Shown here piece after piece: positions 1-8,968 of a DNA stretch of 64,000 bases. Under the pieces are notes generated by a model. It saw nothing but the letters and a program-made list of their open reading frames with translations. It was not told the DNA's origin and made no database searches. The DNA is from Pseudomonas fluorescens (GTDB lineage: Bacteria; Pseudomonadota; Gammaproteobacteria; Pseudomonadales; Pseudomonadaceae): NCBI RefSeq assembly GCF_040448305.1, contig NZ_CP148752.1, positions 4,092,001 through 4,156,000 of the forward strand, in the 5' to 3' direction. Numbering within the stretch: the stretch's first letter is position 1; each line of letters begins with the position of its first letter. The position numbers and the translations under genes were made by a program.

Positions 1-1
1 G

Positions 2-1288
2 CCGGGCAAGTCGCCTTTCATGGACATGCAACTGGTCCCCCAGTACGCCAGCGGCACAGGGGACCGTGCGAGCGTCAGTATCGATCCGGGCCTGACCCAG
101 AATCTCGGTCTGCGTTTTGCGACTGTCACTCGTGGAAATTTTGAGTCCAGCCTCGACGTGACCGGTGTCCTGGCGTTCAACGAACGTGATGTCGCCGTGA
201 TTCAGGCACGCACCCCTGGCTTTGTGGAGCGGGTCTATGCCCATGCACCCGGTGATGTGCTCAAAGCCAACGCGGCCTTGGCGGATATCCTGGTGCCGGA
301 GTGGGCTGCCGCCCAGACAGAGTTTCTTGCCCTCAAGCGCAACGGTGATGCCGACCTGTTGGCTGCGGCCCGCCAGCGACTGAGGCTCACAGGGATGCCG
401 GCAGCGCTGATCACTCAGGTAGAGCGCAGTGGCAAAGTCCAGCCGAACCTGACCCTCACCAGCCCCATCAGCGGCGTGCTGCAAGAGTTGAACGTACGTG
501 CGGGTATGACCGTGTCGGCTGGCGAGACTCTGGCACGCGTCAATGGCTTGAGCAGTGTCTGGCTGGCCGTGGCCGTTCCGGAATCGGAGGCGGGAACCAT
601 CACTGTGGGCCAGGCAGTCGAAGCGCGACTGCCCGCCTTCCCCGGGACAATGCTCAATGGCAAGGTCAGCGCGATTTTGCCCGAGACCAATCCGGACAGC
701 CGCACCCTTCGCGTACGTGTCGAGTTACCCAATCCGGACGGACGCCTGAGACCAGGTTTGACGGCGCAGGTCCGCCTGAATCGTACATCTGGGCAAAGTG
801 TATTGTGGGTGCCGAGCGAAGCGGTGATTCGCACTGGCCGACGTGCCCTGGTGATGCTCGCCGAAGTCGCCGGCCGCTACCGCCCGGTGGAGGTGCAACC
901 CGGGCAGGAAAGCGATGGCAAGACGGCGATTTTGAAAGGCCTGGAAGAAGGCCAGAAGGTGGTTACGTCTGGCCAGTTCCTCCTCGATTCCGAGGCCAGT
1001 CTCAAGGGCATTGTCGCTCGCACGGAGGAAGAGTCGCCACCCAGTGGAGCAGCCGCCAGTTTGCATGAGGCGGATGGGCAGATCGTCGAGATCAACGACA
1101 AAGACGTCACGCTCGCCCACGGTCCCTTCAAGACACTGGGCATGCCTGGCATGACGATGACGTTCCCACTCGCCAGTCCGGCGCTGATGCAGGGCCTCAA
1201 GGCGGGTGACAAGGTTCGGGTCGCGGTGAGCCAGACCGACGATGGCTTGCGTGTCGAGCGCCTGGATAAATCGGGGGGCCAGCCATGA
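2..1288 (+). CDS. cusB: CusB-type RND efflux adaptor with fused CusF domain (5' end cut)
   Basis: Periplasmic adaptor (membrane-fusion) subunit of a tripartite Cu(I)/Ag(I) RND efflux pump, linking the inner-membrane pump to an outer-membrane channel. The frame is open from base 2, so the true start lies outside the window. The first visible residues, PGKSPFMDMQLVP, match the metal-binding N-terminal stretch of CusB with its Met pair. Barrel-sandwich and beta-barrel domains follow, and then an additional CusF-like OB domain at about 1070-1265. In that domain the Trp that caps Cu(I) in CusF is Met (codon 1142-1144), while two ligand Mets (1151, 1157) and the preceding His remain. The stop overlaps the start of the next gene (ATGA), so the two are coupled. 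Family call is firm; metal choice is inferred from the partner pump. Confidence 0.93.
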   Translation, partial: PGKSPFMDMQLVPQYASGTGDRASVSIDPGLTQNLGLRFATVTRGNFESSLDVTGVLAFNERDVAVIQARTPGFVERVYAHAPGDVLKANAALADILVPEWAAAQTEFLALKRNGDADLLAAARQRLRLTGMPAALITQVERSGKVQPNLTLTSPISGVLQELNVRAGMTVSAGETLARVNGLSSVWLAVAVPESEAGTITVGQAVEARLPAFPGTMLNGKVSAILPETNPDSRTLRVRVELPNPDGRLRPGLTAQVRLNRTSGQSVLWVPSEAVIRTGRRALVMLAEVAGRYRPVEVQPGQESDGKTAILKGLEEGQKVVTSGQFLLDSEASLKGIVARTEEESPPSGAAASLHEADGQIVEINDKDVTLAHGPFKTLGMPGMTMTFPLASPALMQGLKAGDKVRVAVSQTDDGLRVERLDKSGGQP

Positions 1289-4200
1289 TTGCCGCCCTGA
1301 TTCGTTGGTCGGTGGCCAACCGATTCCTGGTGCTACTGGCGACCCTGTTCGTCACGGCTTGGGGGATCTGGTCGGTGCAGAGCACGCCCATCGATGCGCT
1401 GCCAGACCTATCCGATGTGCAGGTGATTATCCGCACTCCTTATGCAGGACAAGCGCCGCAGATTGTCGAGAACCAGGTGACCTATCCGTTGGCCACCACC
1501 ATGCTCTCGGTGCCGGGCGCCAAGACCGTGCGTGGTTATTCCTTCTTCGGTGACAGCTTTGTCTACGTGCTGTTTGAAGACGGCACTGACTTGTATTGGG
1601 CTCGCTCGCGGGTGTTGGAGTACCTGAGCCAAGTACAGAGTCGGTTGCCGGCCAGCGCCAAGCCAGCGTTGGGGCCCGATGCGACGGGGGTGGGCTGGAT
1701 CTACCAGTACGCACTGGTGGATCGCAGTGGTGGACACGACCTGGCGCAACTGCGCGCGCTTCAGGACTGGTTTCTCAAGTTCGAACTCAAGACGCTGCCC
1801 AACGTCGCAGAGGTAGCGACGATCGGCGGGATGGTCAAGCAGTACCAGGTGCAGCTGGATCCGCTGAAACTGGCCAGCCTCGGCATCACTCAAGCCGAGG
1901 TGACCGAGGCTATCGGCAAGGCTAACCAGGAAACCGGAGGCGCGGTGCTGGAGATGGCCGAGACCGAGTTCATCGTGCGGGCTTCCGGTTACTTGAAGAC
2001 GCTCAATGACTTTCGGGCGATTCCACTCAAGTTGGGTGCGGGTGGTGTGCCGGTGACCCTTGGCGATGTCGCCACGATTCAACTGGGACCGGAAATGCGC
2101 CGTGGCATCACCGAACTCGACGGCGAAGGCGAGACGGTCGGTGGCGTGGTGATTTTGCGCAGTGGCAAGAACGCTCGCCAGACCATCGCAGCGGTCAAGA
2201 CCAAACTCGACGAACTGAAAAGCAGTCTGCCGGCCGGGGTGGAAATCGTCACCACCTACGACCGCAGCAAGCTGATCGACCGCGCGGTGGAAAACCTCAG
2301 CCACAAACTGATCGAAGAATTCATCGTCGTCGCGTTGGTCTGCGGGATCTTTCTCTGGCACTTGCGCTCATCGCTGGTGGCGATCATTTCGCTGCCGGTG
2401 GGGGTGCTGATTGCCTTCATCGTCATGCGCTACCAAGGCATCAACGCCAACATCATGTCCTTGGGCGGGATCGCCATCGCCATCGGCGCCATGGTCGATG
2501 CCGCCGTGGTGATGATCGAGAATGCCCACAAGAAGATTGAGGCCTGGCACGTGGCCAATCCAGGGGAGGAACTGAAGGGTGAGCGTCATTGGCATGTCAT
2601 GACCGAAGCAGCGGCAGAGGTAGGCCCGGCGCTTTTCTTCTGTTTGCTGATCATCACCCTGTCGTTCATTCCGGTGTTCACGCTGGAGGCTCAGGAAGGA
2701 CGACTGTTCGGCCCATTGGCTTTCACCAAGACCTACGCCATGGCCGCAGCGGCGGGATTGTCAGTGACCCTGGTGCCGGTGCTGATGGGCTACTGGATTC
2801 GGGGGCGAATTCCCAGTGAACAACAGAACCCGTTGAACCGGTGGTTGATCCGGATCTATCAGCCGGCTCTGGACGCGGTCTTGCGTCGACCAAAGATCAC
2901 GTTGCTGGTGGCGTTATTGGTTTTCGTCAGTGCGCTATGGCCAATGTCGCGCTTGGGTGGCGAGTTTCTCCCCCCGCTGGACGAGGGCGACCTGCTCTAT
3001 ATGCCTTCTGCCTTGCCGGGATTGTCTGCGCAGAAAGCCGCGCAACTACTGCAACAGACTGACCGCCTGATCAAGACCGTGCCAGAAGTTGAACACGTCT
3101 TCGGTAAAGCTGGTCGTGCCGAAACCGCCACCGATCCCGCACCGCTGGAAATGTTCGAAACCACCATCCAGTTCAAACCACATGAGCAATGGCGTCCAGG
3201 CATGACCCAGGAAAAGTTGGCGGAAGAACTGGATCGAGTGGTACGAGTCCCTGGGCTTACGAATATCTGGATACCACCGATTCGCAACCGTATCGACATG
3301 CTGGCGACGGGTATAAAGAGCCCGATCGGCGTGAAGGTTGCCGGCACCAATCTGGCGGAAATCGATGCGGTCACCCAGGCGGTCGAGCGAGTGGCCAAGG
3401 ATGTACCCGGTGTCAGTTCGGCCCTGGCCGAGCGGCTGACTGGTGGCCGCTATATCGATGTCGATATCGACCGCAAGGCCGCCGCCCGCTACGGGCTGAA
3501 CATCGCCGATGTGCAGTCCATCGTGGCCGGTGCCATCGGTGGTGAAAACGTCGGCGAGACCATTGAAGGTCTCGCGCGTTTCCCGATCAACGTACGTTAC
3601 CCACGGGAGTGGCGCGACTCGCTCGGCGCCCTGGAGCAATTGCCGATCTACACCCCTCTGGGGAGCCAGATCACCCTTGGCACTGTGGCAAAGGTCAAGG
3701 TCAACGACGGTCCGCCGATGCTCAAAAGCGAGAATGCAAGGCCTTCAGGCTGGGTGTACATCGATGTGCGCGGCAGGGACATTGCTTCTGTGGTTGCCGA
3801 TCTACGTCGGATCGTCAATGAGCAGGTCAGGTTGCAGCCCGGTATGAGCCTGAGCTACTCAGGACAGTTCGAGTTTCTCGAAAGGGCCAACGCACGGCTC
3901 AAACTGGTGGTGCCTGCCACGCTGCTGATCATCTTCGTGTTGCTCTACCTGACTTTTGCCCGATTCGATGAGGCCCTGCTGATCATGGCCACTCTGCCAT
4001 TCGCACTGACTGGGGGGGCATGGTTTCTCTACCTGTTGGGCTTCAACCTGTCGGTCGCCACCGGGGTCGGTTTCATAGCCTTGGCCGGTGTTTCTGCCGA
4101 GTTCGGCGTGATTATGTTGCTTTACCTGAAAAACGCCTGGGCCGAACGTGAAGACCTCGGTGACCGCACTGAACGCGGGCTGGTGGCGGCGATTCGTGAA

Positions 4201-4443
4201 GGCGCTGTGCAGCGCGTTCGACCCAAGGCCATGACCGTTGCCGTGATCATTGCCGGTCTGCTGCCCATTCTGTTGGGCAGCGGAACCGGTAGTGAGGTGA
4301 TGAGCCGTATCGCCGCGCCCATGGTCGGCGGCATGATCACGGCACCCTTGCTGTCCCTGTTTGTCATTCCGGCAGCCTATCGATTGATGCGCCGCCGGCA
4401 CCTCCTGCCTGTACCCACCACACCTCAAGGAAAAGTCGTATGA
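1285..4443 (+). CDS. cusA: Cu(I)/Ag(I) heavy-metal RND efflux pump
   Basis: Proton-driven inner-membrane pump of the HME-RND family, 1052 residues, the usual length. The three methionines that bind and relay Cu(I)/Ag(I) in E. coli CusA fall at the same numbers here: M573 (LLYMPS), M623 (PLEMFE) and M672 (RIDMLATG). The proton-relay Asp is D405 in GAMVDAAVVMIENAHK. These residues argue for monovalent copper/silver rather than Zn/Co/Cd. It sits between the adaptor (4-bp overlap) and a CusF chaperone gene (4-bp overlap), so all three form one transcript. A CusRS-like two-component system lies at the far end of the window; whether it controls this operon cannot be seen because the promoter is outside the window. 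Confidence 0.96.
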   Translation: MIAALIRWSVANRFLVLLATLFVTAWGIWSVQSTPIDALPDLSDVQVIIRTPYAGQAPQIVENQVTYPLATTMLSVPGAKTVRGYSFFGDSFVYVLFEDGTDLYWARSRVLEYLSQVQSRLPASAKPALGPDATGVGWIYQYALVDRSGGHDLAQLRALQDWFLKFELKTLPNVAEVATIGGMVKQYQVQLDPLKLASLGITQAEVTEAIGKANQETGGAVLEMAETEFIVRASGYLKTLNDFRAIPLKLGAGGVPVTLGDVATIQLGPEMRRGITELDGEGETVGGVVILRSGKNARQTIAAVKTKLDELKSSLPAGVEIVTTYDRSKLIDRAVENLSHKLIEEFIVVALVCGIFLWHLRSSLVAIISLPVGVLIAFIVMRYQGINANIMSLGGIAIAIGAMVDAAVVMIENAHKKIEAWHVANPGEELKGERHWHVMTEAAAEVGPALFFCLLIITLSFIPVFTLEAQEGRLFGPLAFTKTYAMAAAAGLSVTLVPVLMGYWIRGRIPSEQQNPLNRWLIRIYQPALDAVLRRPKITLLVALLVFVSALWPMSRLGGEFLPPLDEGDLLYMPSALPGLSAQKAAQLLQQTDRLIKTVPEVEHVFGKAGRAETATDPAPLEMFETTIQFKPHEQWRPGMTQEKLAEELDRVVRVPGLTNIWIPPIRNRIDMLATGIKSPIGVKVAGTNLAEIDAVTQAVERVAKDVPGVSSALAERLTGGRYIDVDIDRKAAARYGLNIADVQSIVAGAIGGENVGETIEGLARFPINVRYPREWRDSLGALEQLPIYTPLGSQITLGTVAKVKVNDGPPMLKSENARPSGWVYIDVRGRDIASVVADLRRIVNEQVRLQPGMSLSYSGQFEFLERANARLKLVVPATLLIIFVLLYLTFARFDEALLIMATLPFALTGGAWFLYLLGFNLSVATGVGFIALAGVSAEFGVIMLLYLKNAWAEREDLGDRTERGLVAAIREGAVQRVRPKAMTVAVIIAGLLPILLGSGTGSEVMSRIAAPMVGGMITAPLLSLFVIPAAYRLMRRRHLLPVPTTPQGKVV

Positions 4444-4790
4444 AACTCACCCTGACTGCAGTCGCAAGCACCGTATTCGCGCTATCACTTTCTGCCCACG
4501 CGCAGGACATGCCAGGCATGAAAATGGACGGCATGGAAGGCATGCAGATGAAGCAGGAAACAAAACAGGCTCCGGTATCCAATGCCGAAGGTACGATCAA
4601 GGCTATCGATACTACGAAGCATACGGTGACGATCTCCCACGGCGCCGTTCCCGCCCTGCAATGGCCGCCGATGACGATGGCCTTTTCGGTGACGCAAGAT
4701 CAGTTGTCGGGGTTGATGCCTGGAGACCGGGTATCGTTTTCCTTCCGGCTAGAGGGTAACAGCGCCTCGATTGTGTCCATTAAAAAGTAA
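4440..4790 (+). CDS. cusF: CusF-like periplasmic copper chaperone
   Basis: Small periplasmic Cu(I)/Ag(I) carrier of 116 residues that hands metal to CusB. A signal peptide (MKLTLTAVASTVFALSLSAH) is followed by a Met-rich stretch (MPGMKMDGMEGMQMKQE) and a CusF OB domain. The four CusF ligands are all present: His in SHGAVP, Trp and two Mets in LQWPPMTMAF. Its start overlaps the cusA stop by 4 bp. Unlike the CusF domain fused to CusB in this operon, this copy keeps the Trp cap, so it looks like the standard chaperone. Confidence 0.93.
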   Translation: MKLTLTAVASTVFALSLSAHAQDMPGMKMDGMEGMQMKQETKQAPVSNAEGTIKAIDTTKHTVTISHGAVPALQWPPMTMAFSVTQDQLSGLMPGDRVSFSFRLEGNSASIVSIKK

Positions 4791-5089
4791 ATTCCGGTGG
4801 TGGAAGTGTCCGGCACATTTTGTCGTGTCGGACATAACCCATTAAATCCGCTGGTTCGGGAAAAACGGAGGGTTCCGGGTTTTGTGAACGGCTGGCAATT
4901 GCTTACCCTTCCAGTTCCGCTTCTTCTTCCGTCATCCTCGTCAGTGTTTCAGACCTGCGACAGACTTCGAAAAAAAGTCGCAAGCCCCGCGACTATTCAG
5001 GGCTTGCGACTCGTTGCCGATACGTCCTTCAAACTCCCTGGACGTCATCGACGGGTAGGCCTGCCGTGTTCATTGCCGAACGTGCGGGC
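4791..5089. other. Intergenic region between cusF and the Gly-rich protein gene
   Basis: About 300 bases with no convincing gene. It contains an imperfect inverted repeat, TGTCCGGCAC (4807-4816) and GTGTCGGACA (4825-4834), just after cusF, which may fold in the cusF transcript but has no T-run, and the minus-strand terminator listed separately at 4970-5010. Confidence 0.6.
4970..5010 (-). terminator. Rho-independent terminator of the Gly-rich protein gene
   Basis: Perfect 11-bp stem GTCGCAAGCCC (4977-4987) with GGGCTTGCGAC (5000-5010). Read on the minus strand the stem is followed by a run of seven T. It lies about 80 bp past the stop of the minus-strand gene ending at 5090. Confidence 0.85.
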
Positions 5090-6253
5090 CTAGTTCTGCA
5101 CCTCAACCGTGTCGAAATCCGGCGCGTCTGGTGCGTCTGGTGCATCCGGGGCGTCTGGCGCATCCGGTGCATCCGGGGCGTCCGCCACATCCTCTCTGGC
5201 CGCTCTCGCCTCAGCTTTGGCAGCGTCTCTGACTGCGTTCGCTTCGGCTTTGGCGGCGTCCCTGGCGGCATCTGCGTCTGCCTTCGCGGCATCCCTGGCT
5301 GCATCCGCAGCGGCCCGGGCAGCGTCTCTGGCTGCATCGGCCTCTGCACGCGGTACGCCAGCAGCTCTTGCGGCATCCCGGATTGCATCCGCCTCAGCTC
5401 TGGCGACGTCCCGGGCTGTATCTGCAGCGGCTTTTGCCGCATCCCGGGCCGCATCTGCATCAGCCTTGGCCACGTCTCTGGCTACATCAGCGTCATTTCT
5501 GGCAACGCCTCTGTCTTCCGCGGCTTCCCTTGCAGCGTCACCAACGTCTTCTGCGGCTTCCCTTGCAGCGTCACCAACGTCTTCTGCGGCTTCCCTTGCA
5601 GCGTCATCGGCGTCTTCTGCGGCTTCCCTGGCGGCATCTGCGGCGTTATCCGCGTCGTTGTCATCGTCGTTGTCACGCGCGTCTTTGTCTTTTGCTTTGC
5701 CTGGGCCTCTATTCCCGGCCATACCACCATGGTCATCGTCGTTGTCATGCGCATTGCCCGGGCCTTTGTTCCCGGCTACACCACCATGGTCAGCGTCGCC
5801 GCGCCCAGAGCCTCCATTACCGTCACCACCATGGCCTGCTGCACCATGACCGCCACCGCCGTCACCACCGTGACCGCCGCCTCCTGAGCCTCCACTACCG
5901 GAGCCACCACCTCCACTACCGGAGCCACCGCCTCCACTGCCGCCGTGGCCACCTCCGCCGTCACCACCACCTCCGGAACCGCCGCCACCGCCGTGACCAC
6001 CACCTCCGGAGCCACCGCCACCACCGTGACCACCGCCTCCGGAGCCACCGCCACCACCGTTACCACCACCTCCGGAGCCGCCGCCACCGCCACCGCCGTG
6101 ACCTCCACCGCCTCCGCCGCTACCACCACCGCCGCTGCCGCCATCTTTGGCATACACGCTGGAGAAACTACCGATGTAATCGGGCACCAGGACAGTCGAT
6201 GCCGACAGGACCCCGCCTATTGCCAGAGCCAACAAACATTTCTTGAGCAGCAT
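5090..6253 (-). CDS. Secreted low-complexity protein: Gly-rich half plus 11-residue repeat half
   Basis: Function not recognised. 387 residues: a basic N-terminus and hydrophobic stretch ending near VYAKDGG look like a signal peptide (residues 1-35). Residues about 37-150 are almost only Gly with Ser, His, Asp and Asn. An Asp/Asn-rich linker (DNDDDNDADNAADAA) follows, then about 150 residues built from 11-residue units of the form AARDAAKADAD, which would make a long amphipathic charged helix like those of LEA-type proteins. The C-terminus is a run of APD triplets. No Cys beyond the signal peptide. It has its own promoter with a palindromic operator (6424-6440) shared with the DUF6502 operon, and its own terminator. 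A matrix, surface or desiccation role is possible but unproven. Confidence 0.75.
   Translation of the reverse strand: MLLKKCLLALAIGGVLSASTVLVPDYIGSFSSVYAKDGGSGGGGSGGGGGGHGGGGGGGSGGGGNGGGGGSGGGGHGGGGGSGGGGHGGGGGSGGGGDGGGGHGGSGGGGSGSGGGGSGSGGSGGGGHGGDGGGGHGAAGHGGDGNGGSGRGDADHGGVAGNKGPGNAHDNDDDHGGMAGNRGPGKAKDKDARDNDDDNDADNAADAAREAAEDADDAAREAAEDVGDAAREAAEDVGDAAREAAEDRGVARNDADVARDVAKADADAARDAAKAAADTARDVARAEADAIRDAARAAGVPRAEADAARDAARAAADAARDAAKADADAARDAAKAEANAVRDAAKAEARAAREDVADAPDAPDAPDAPDAPDAPDAPDFDTVEVQN
5515..5646 (-). repeat. 33-bp tandem repeats inside the Gly-rich protein gene
   Basis: Units at 5515-5547, 5548-5580 and 5581-5613 are nearly identical at the DNA level, and a fourth (5614-5646) is diverged. 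Each encodes one 11-residue unit (DVGDAAREAAE). Near-identity of bases as well as residues points to recent unit duplication. Confidence 0.8.
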
Positions 6254-6423
6254 GATGCACCTCCTCTTGGAGTTGCGTTGTCACCTCCGTATTGAACGCA
6301 ATGTCCAGTGAGTTCGCGGCCGCCCATTGGAGCGGCCAGCCAACCGGCACGGCCATAAATCTGCAGCAATAACGAGCCACCGCGGTTTCCGTACGATCCC
6401 TCAGAGCCAGCTAGCATTTTAGC

Positions 6424-6440
6424 GTGGGAAATATTCCCAC
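6424..6440 (-). promoter_or_regulatory. Palindromic operator and -10 of the Gly-rich gene (copy 1 of 3)
   Basis: GTGGGAA-ATA-TTCCCAC, perfect 7-bp arms, directly followed on the minus strand by TAAAAT (6416-6421), a good -10 hexamer. The same NGGGA-N5-TCCCN palindrome occurs twice in front of the DUF6502 gene (9846-9862, 9958-9978). Its position in the -10/-35 spacer suggests direct control of polymerase by a dimeric regulator. Confidence 0.75.
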
Positions 6441-6502
6441 ATATTCAGATTAGCCCTATCAGCCCAAGTGTCAACGACCAAATATCAGGCAACGGCCGGG
6501 TA

Positions 6503-7252
6503 TCAGAAACCGTGGCCAAGCAACAGTCCAGCCTCGCTATCCGGGCTGGCGTCGGAAAACCCCTTGACGGCATACAACTGAATCTTCCAGTTCTGATTGA
6601 GCTTGTGCGTGAGAAAGAGGGTGAGTTCCTTGATCTGGTCGCCCGTGGAAACGACCTTCTGTCGCCAGTCGTAGGACACGCCCGCCGTGGTGCGCGCGAA
6701 CACCGGCATGGCGAAGCCCAGGCCGGCGAATATCGGGTTGTCGAAGTCGGAGCCCGACGGGTCGCCGAACTTTTTCCAGCCCAGGGTCGCAAACCCGGTC
6801 ACAGGGCCGAAGGCTTTGGCGACATCGACCTGGGCGGAATAGTCGGTTTTGCCGGTGCCCAGACACTCGTCTTCGTCGGCGGTGGGCAACTTGACCTTGC
6901 CGATCAGGTCCACGAACAGCCCGCCAACGCTGCCGTCAAGCACGGCATAGCCAGCACCGGCGACGGTGTCGCCCAAACCGCTTTCCACTTTGCCGCAGCC
7001 GCCGGGCAACGGCTCGCCGTCAGGGCCGACCGAAGGATTGGTGATGCGCAGCCAAGGCACGGTGAGCTTGTAGGTCATGGGACCGGTTTCGTATCTGCCC
7101 ACCAGCGGGACGTACCAGGTTTCGGAAGTCGTACCGGTGCCATAGTCGCCCCGCGAGTAGTCGGCTCCGATCGAGGTCGTGAAGGTATCGGCCAAGACCG
7201 GCAAGGCCAGGCTGGCAAGCCAACCGACGAGCAGGATGCGCTTGGGGTCCAT
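6503..7252 (-). CDS. Outer-membrane beta-barrel (transporter-like) protein
   Basis: 249 residues. I chose the ATG at 7252, not the GTG at 7285, because GAGGTG stands just upstream and the protein then begins with a good signal peptide (MDPKRILLVGW, cleavage near VLA-DTF). The rest alternates short beta strands, with many Gly/aromatic residues and a C-terminal Phe, as in outer-membrane barrels of the MetA-pathway/phenol-degradation-like family. Two Cys (in GGCGKVES and EDECLGTG) may form a loop disulfide. It is the last gene of the DUF6502-DUF5666 operon, 102 bp after the DUF5666 stop. The substrate is unknown. Confidence 0.75.
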   Translation of the reverse strand: MDPKRILLVGWLASLALPVLADTFTTSIGADYSRGDYGTGTTSETWYVPLVGRYETGPMTYKLTVPWLRITNPSVGPDGEPLPGGCGKVESGLGDTVAGAGYAVLDGSVGGLFVDLIGKVKLPTADEDECLGTGKTDYSAQVDVAKAFGPVTGFATLGWKKFGDPSGSDFDNPIFAGLGFAMPVFARTTAGVSYDWRQKVVSTGDQIKELTLFLTHKLNQNWKIQLYAVKGFSDASPDSEAGLLLGHGF

Positions 7253-7354
7253 GTTCACCTCGTCTCTGGCGTCATCGAAGTTCACACGCAGGTTTTGTTG
7301 CGTGACTTACCCAGCCTAGTTACTTATGACGCAAGTGCATCATGGCTGCACTGC

Positions 7355-8968
7355 TTAACCCGACTTGCCAGAGCGATCGACTTTTTCAACCGGCTCAACC
7401 TTCTCGACTTTTTCCACTTTTTCCACTTTTTCTACCTTCTCGACTTTTTCTGGCCGATCAATCTTCTCTACCTTCTCTGGCCGATCAACTTTCTCGACTT
7501 TCTCCGGACGTTCGACCTTTTCGACTTTCTCTACCCTCTCTACCCTCTCCACTTTCTCGGCTTTGCCGGATTGCTCGACCTTCTCGATACGCTCTGACTT
7601 GCCGGACTTGTCCACGTCCACGCGTTCTATCTTGTCGCCACCGCCATGACTGTCACTGCCCCCGTGGCGAGTATCGTCGATGACGTTGCCTGCGCCCTCG
7701 GAGCGGCCGCTCCTGTCACTGCCCGAGTTCCCTGAACTGCCGGAATTGCCGGAGTTGTCGGAACTGTCAGGGCTGTCGGAGCCGCTCGAGTTGCCCGAGC
7801 CACTTGAGTCGTCGGTGTCTTGCTCGCTGGTGCCGAGTCGTCCGTGCCGGTTGCTGGCTGGCGAATCGGAGCGCTCGCGGGGCAATTCGATACGCGTTGC
7901 CTGCACGTCCCGCGCGCCGGTGAACACGCCGTTGATCCGCACACGTCGATCCAGCGTCAGCTGCGAAGCCTGCACACCGACAAACACAGTGTCGCGCGCC
8001 AGCGTCACATTAAAGCCGCCCACCACCAAATGGCGGTCCTGCCGGCCCTGTATCAGGCCCTCGATCACCGCATTGTGTGCCCGGCCAATGAAAGGCAGGC
8101 TCGGGTCGGGGCGGCTTTGGCTCACGTCCAGCTCGCGACCGGACCAGTGGCCGCGCACCAACATTTCCTGCGCCGCACCTGAGTGATTGCTGAGTTTGAG
8201 CCCCTGGAGATAGCCGCTGCGATCCACCGAGCCGATGGCACTGGCCTCCTTGAGGCCGGGCGCCCGGTCGATGCGACTGGCCACCACTTCGCCACGAGCA
8301 TCGCGCAGCCCGCTGACCCGTACGGGATCACCCGGACGCAGACCGGCAGCGACCTGGGCACCGTTGGCCAGGCGTACTGGTTGCCCCATGACGCGCATGG
8401 GCATGGAATCGCGCGGCAGGGCTGTCAAAGGGCCTTCGTAGGCGTGCAGGATAGAAATGCGCCCGGCTTCCAGCCCTCGCCGGGAGTTGAACGCTTCCAC
8501 GGCAACCACTTGGCCTACCGCCAGGCGGGTACTGGAGCTGGCAATGCCGTTCTCGCTGACAGGAACGTTGTTGTTGAAGTGCACTTCCACGCCATTGACG
8601 CAGATCGAGGCAAACCCGGTGATGGTGCCGACAATCCCGGTGCCACCGATTCCTCCGTTATCGTCGCTGATACCCGTGCCACCCACTCCACCTGCAACGG
8701 CACCGGTGCCGCCAATGCCGCCAGGGCGTTTTTTCAGCGGTGCGCCGGTACCACCGACTCCACCGTTGTCGGTGTCGATGCCGGTACCGCCCATGCCGCC
8801 AGGCGCTGCGCCCGTGCCGCCGGTGCCTCCCGGCGCCTGAATGACCGGCACTTCGCTGGTGCCCGCGTCATTCTGGCTGACACAGGCCGGGGCGGCTTGC
8901 AACACAATCGGAAGCGCGAGGCCCAGAACGAGGGCGACTGCACGAATCAGGCGCAATTTGACGGTCAT
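7355..8968 (-). CDS. DUF5666 domain protein with GGTG repeats and a charged KVEK tail
   Basis: Exported 537-residue protein of unknown function. Signal peptide at residues 1-25 (ends VLQAAPAC). Residues about 44-110 are Gly/Thr repeats built on GGTGGTG and GGIGGTG; residues about 110-350 hold DUF5666-type OB-like units (VGQVVAVEAF, GDPVRVSG, DRRVRINGVF). A Ser/Asp/Gly-rich linker follows, and the last about 90 residues are a string of KVEKVE and RPEKVEKVD units. Its start overlaps the stop of the DUF6502 gene by 4 bp (ATGA), so the two are translationally coupled. The charged tail and Gly repeats resemble surface or matrix-binding modules; no enzymatic motif is visible. Confidence 0.8.
   Translation of the reverse strand: MTVKLRLIRAVALVLGLALPIVLQAAPACVSQNDAGTSEVPVIQAPGGTGGTGAAPGGMGGTGIDTDNGGVGGTGAPLKKRPGGIGGTGAVAGGVGGTGISDDNGGIGGTGIVGTITGFASICVNGVEVHFNNNVPVSENGIASSSTRLAVGQVVAVEAFNSRRGLEAGRISILHAYEGPLTALPRDSMPMRVMGQPVRLANGAQVAAGLRPGDPVRVSGLRDARGEVVASRIDRAPGLKEASAIGSVDRSGYLQGLKLSNHSGAAQEMLVRGHWSGRELDVSQSRPDPSLPFIGRAHNAVIEGLIQGRQDRHLVVGGFNVTLARDTVFVGVQASQLTLDRRVRINGVFTGARDVQATRIELPRERSDSPASNRHGRLGTSEQDTDDSSGSGNSSGSDSPDSSDNSGNSGSSGNSGSDRSGRSEGAGNVIDDTRHGGSDSHGGGDKIERVDVDKSGKSERIEKVEQSGKAEKVERVERVEKVEKVERPEKVEKVDRPEKVEKIDRPEKVEKVEKVEKVEKVEKVEPVEKVDRSGKSG

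Noticed and set aside
4807..4834. Imperfect inverted repeat TGTCCGGCAC/GTGTCGGACA after cusF, considered as terminator or IS end
   Set aside because: No T-run for a terminator and no second end or transposase for an insertion sequence.
5109..5849. Plus-strand open frame of Ala/Ser repeats over the Gly-rich gene
   Set aside because: The minus-strand frame has a signal peptide, promoter and terminator; the plus frame is a shadow of the repeats.
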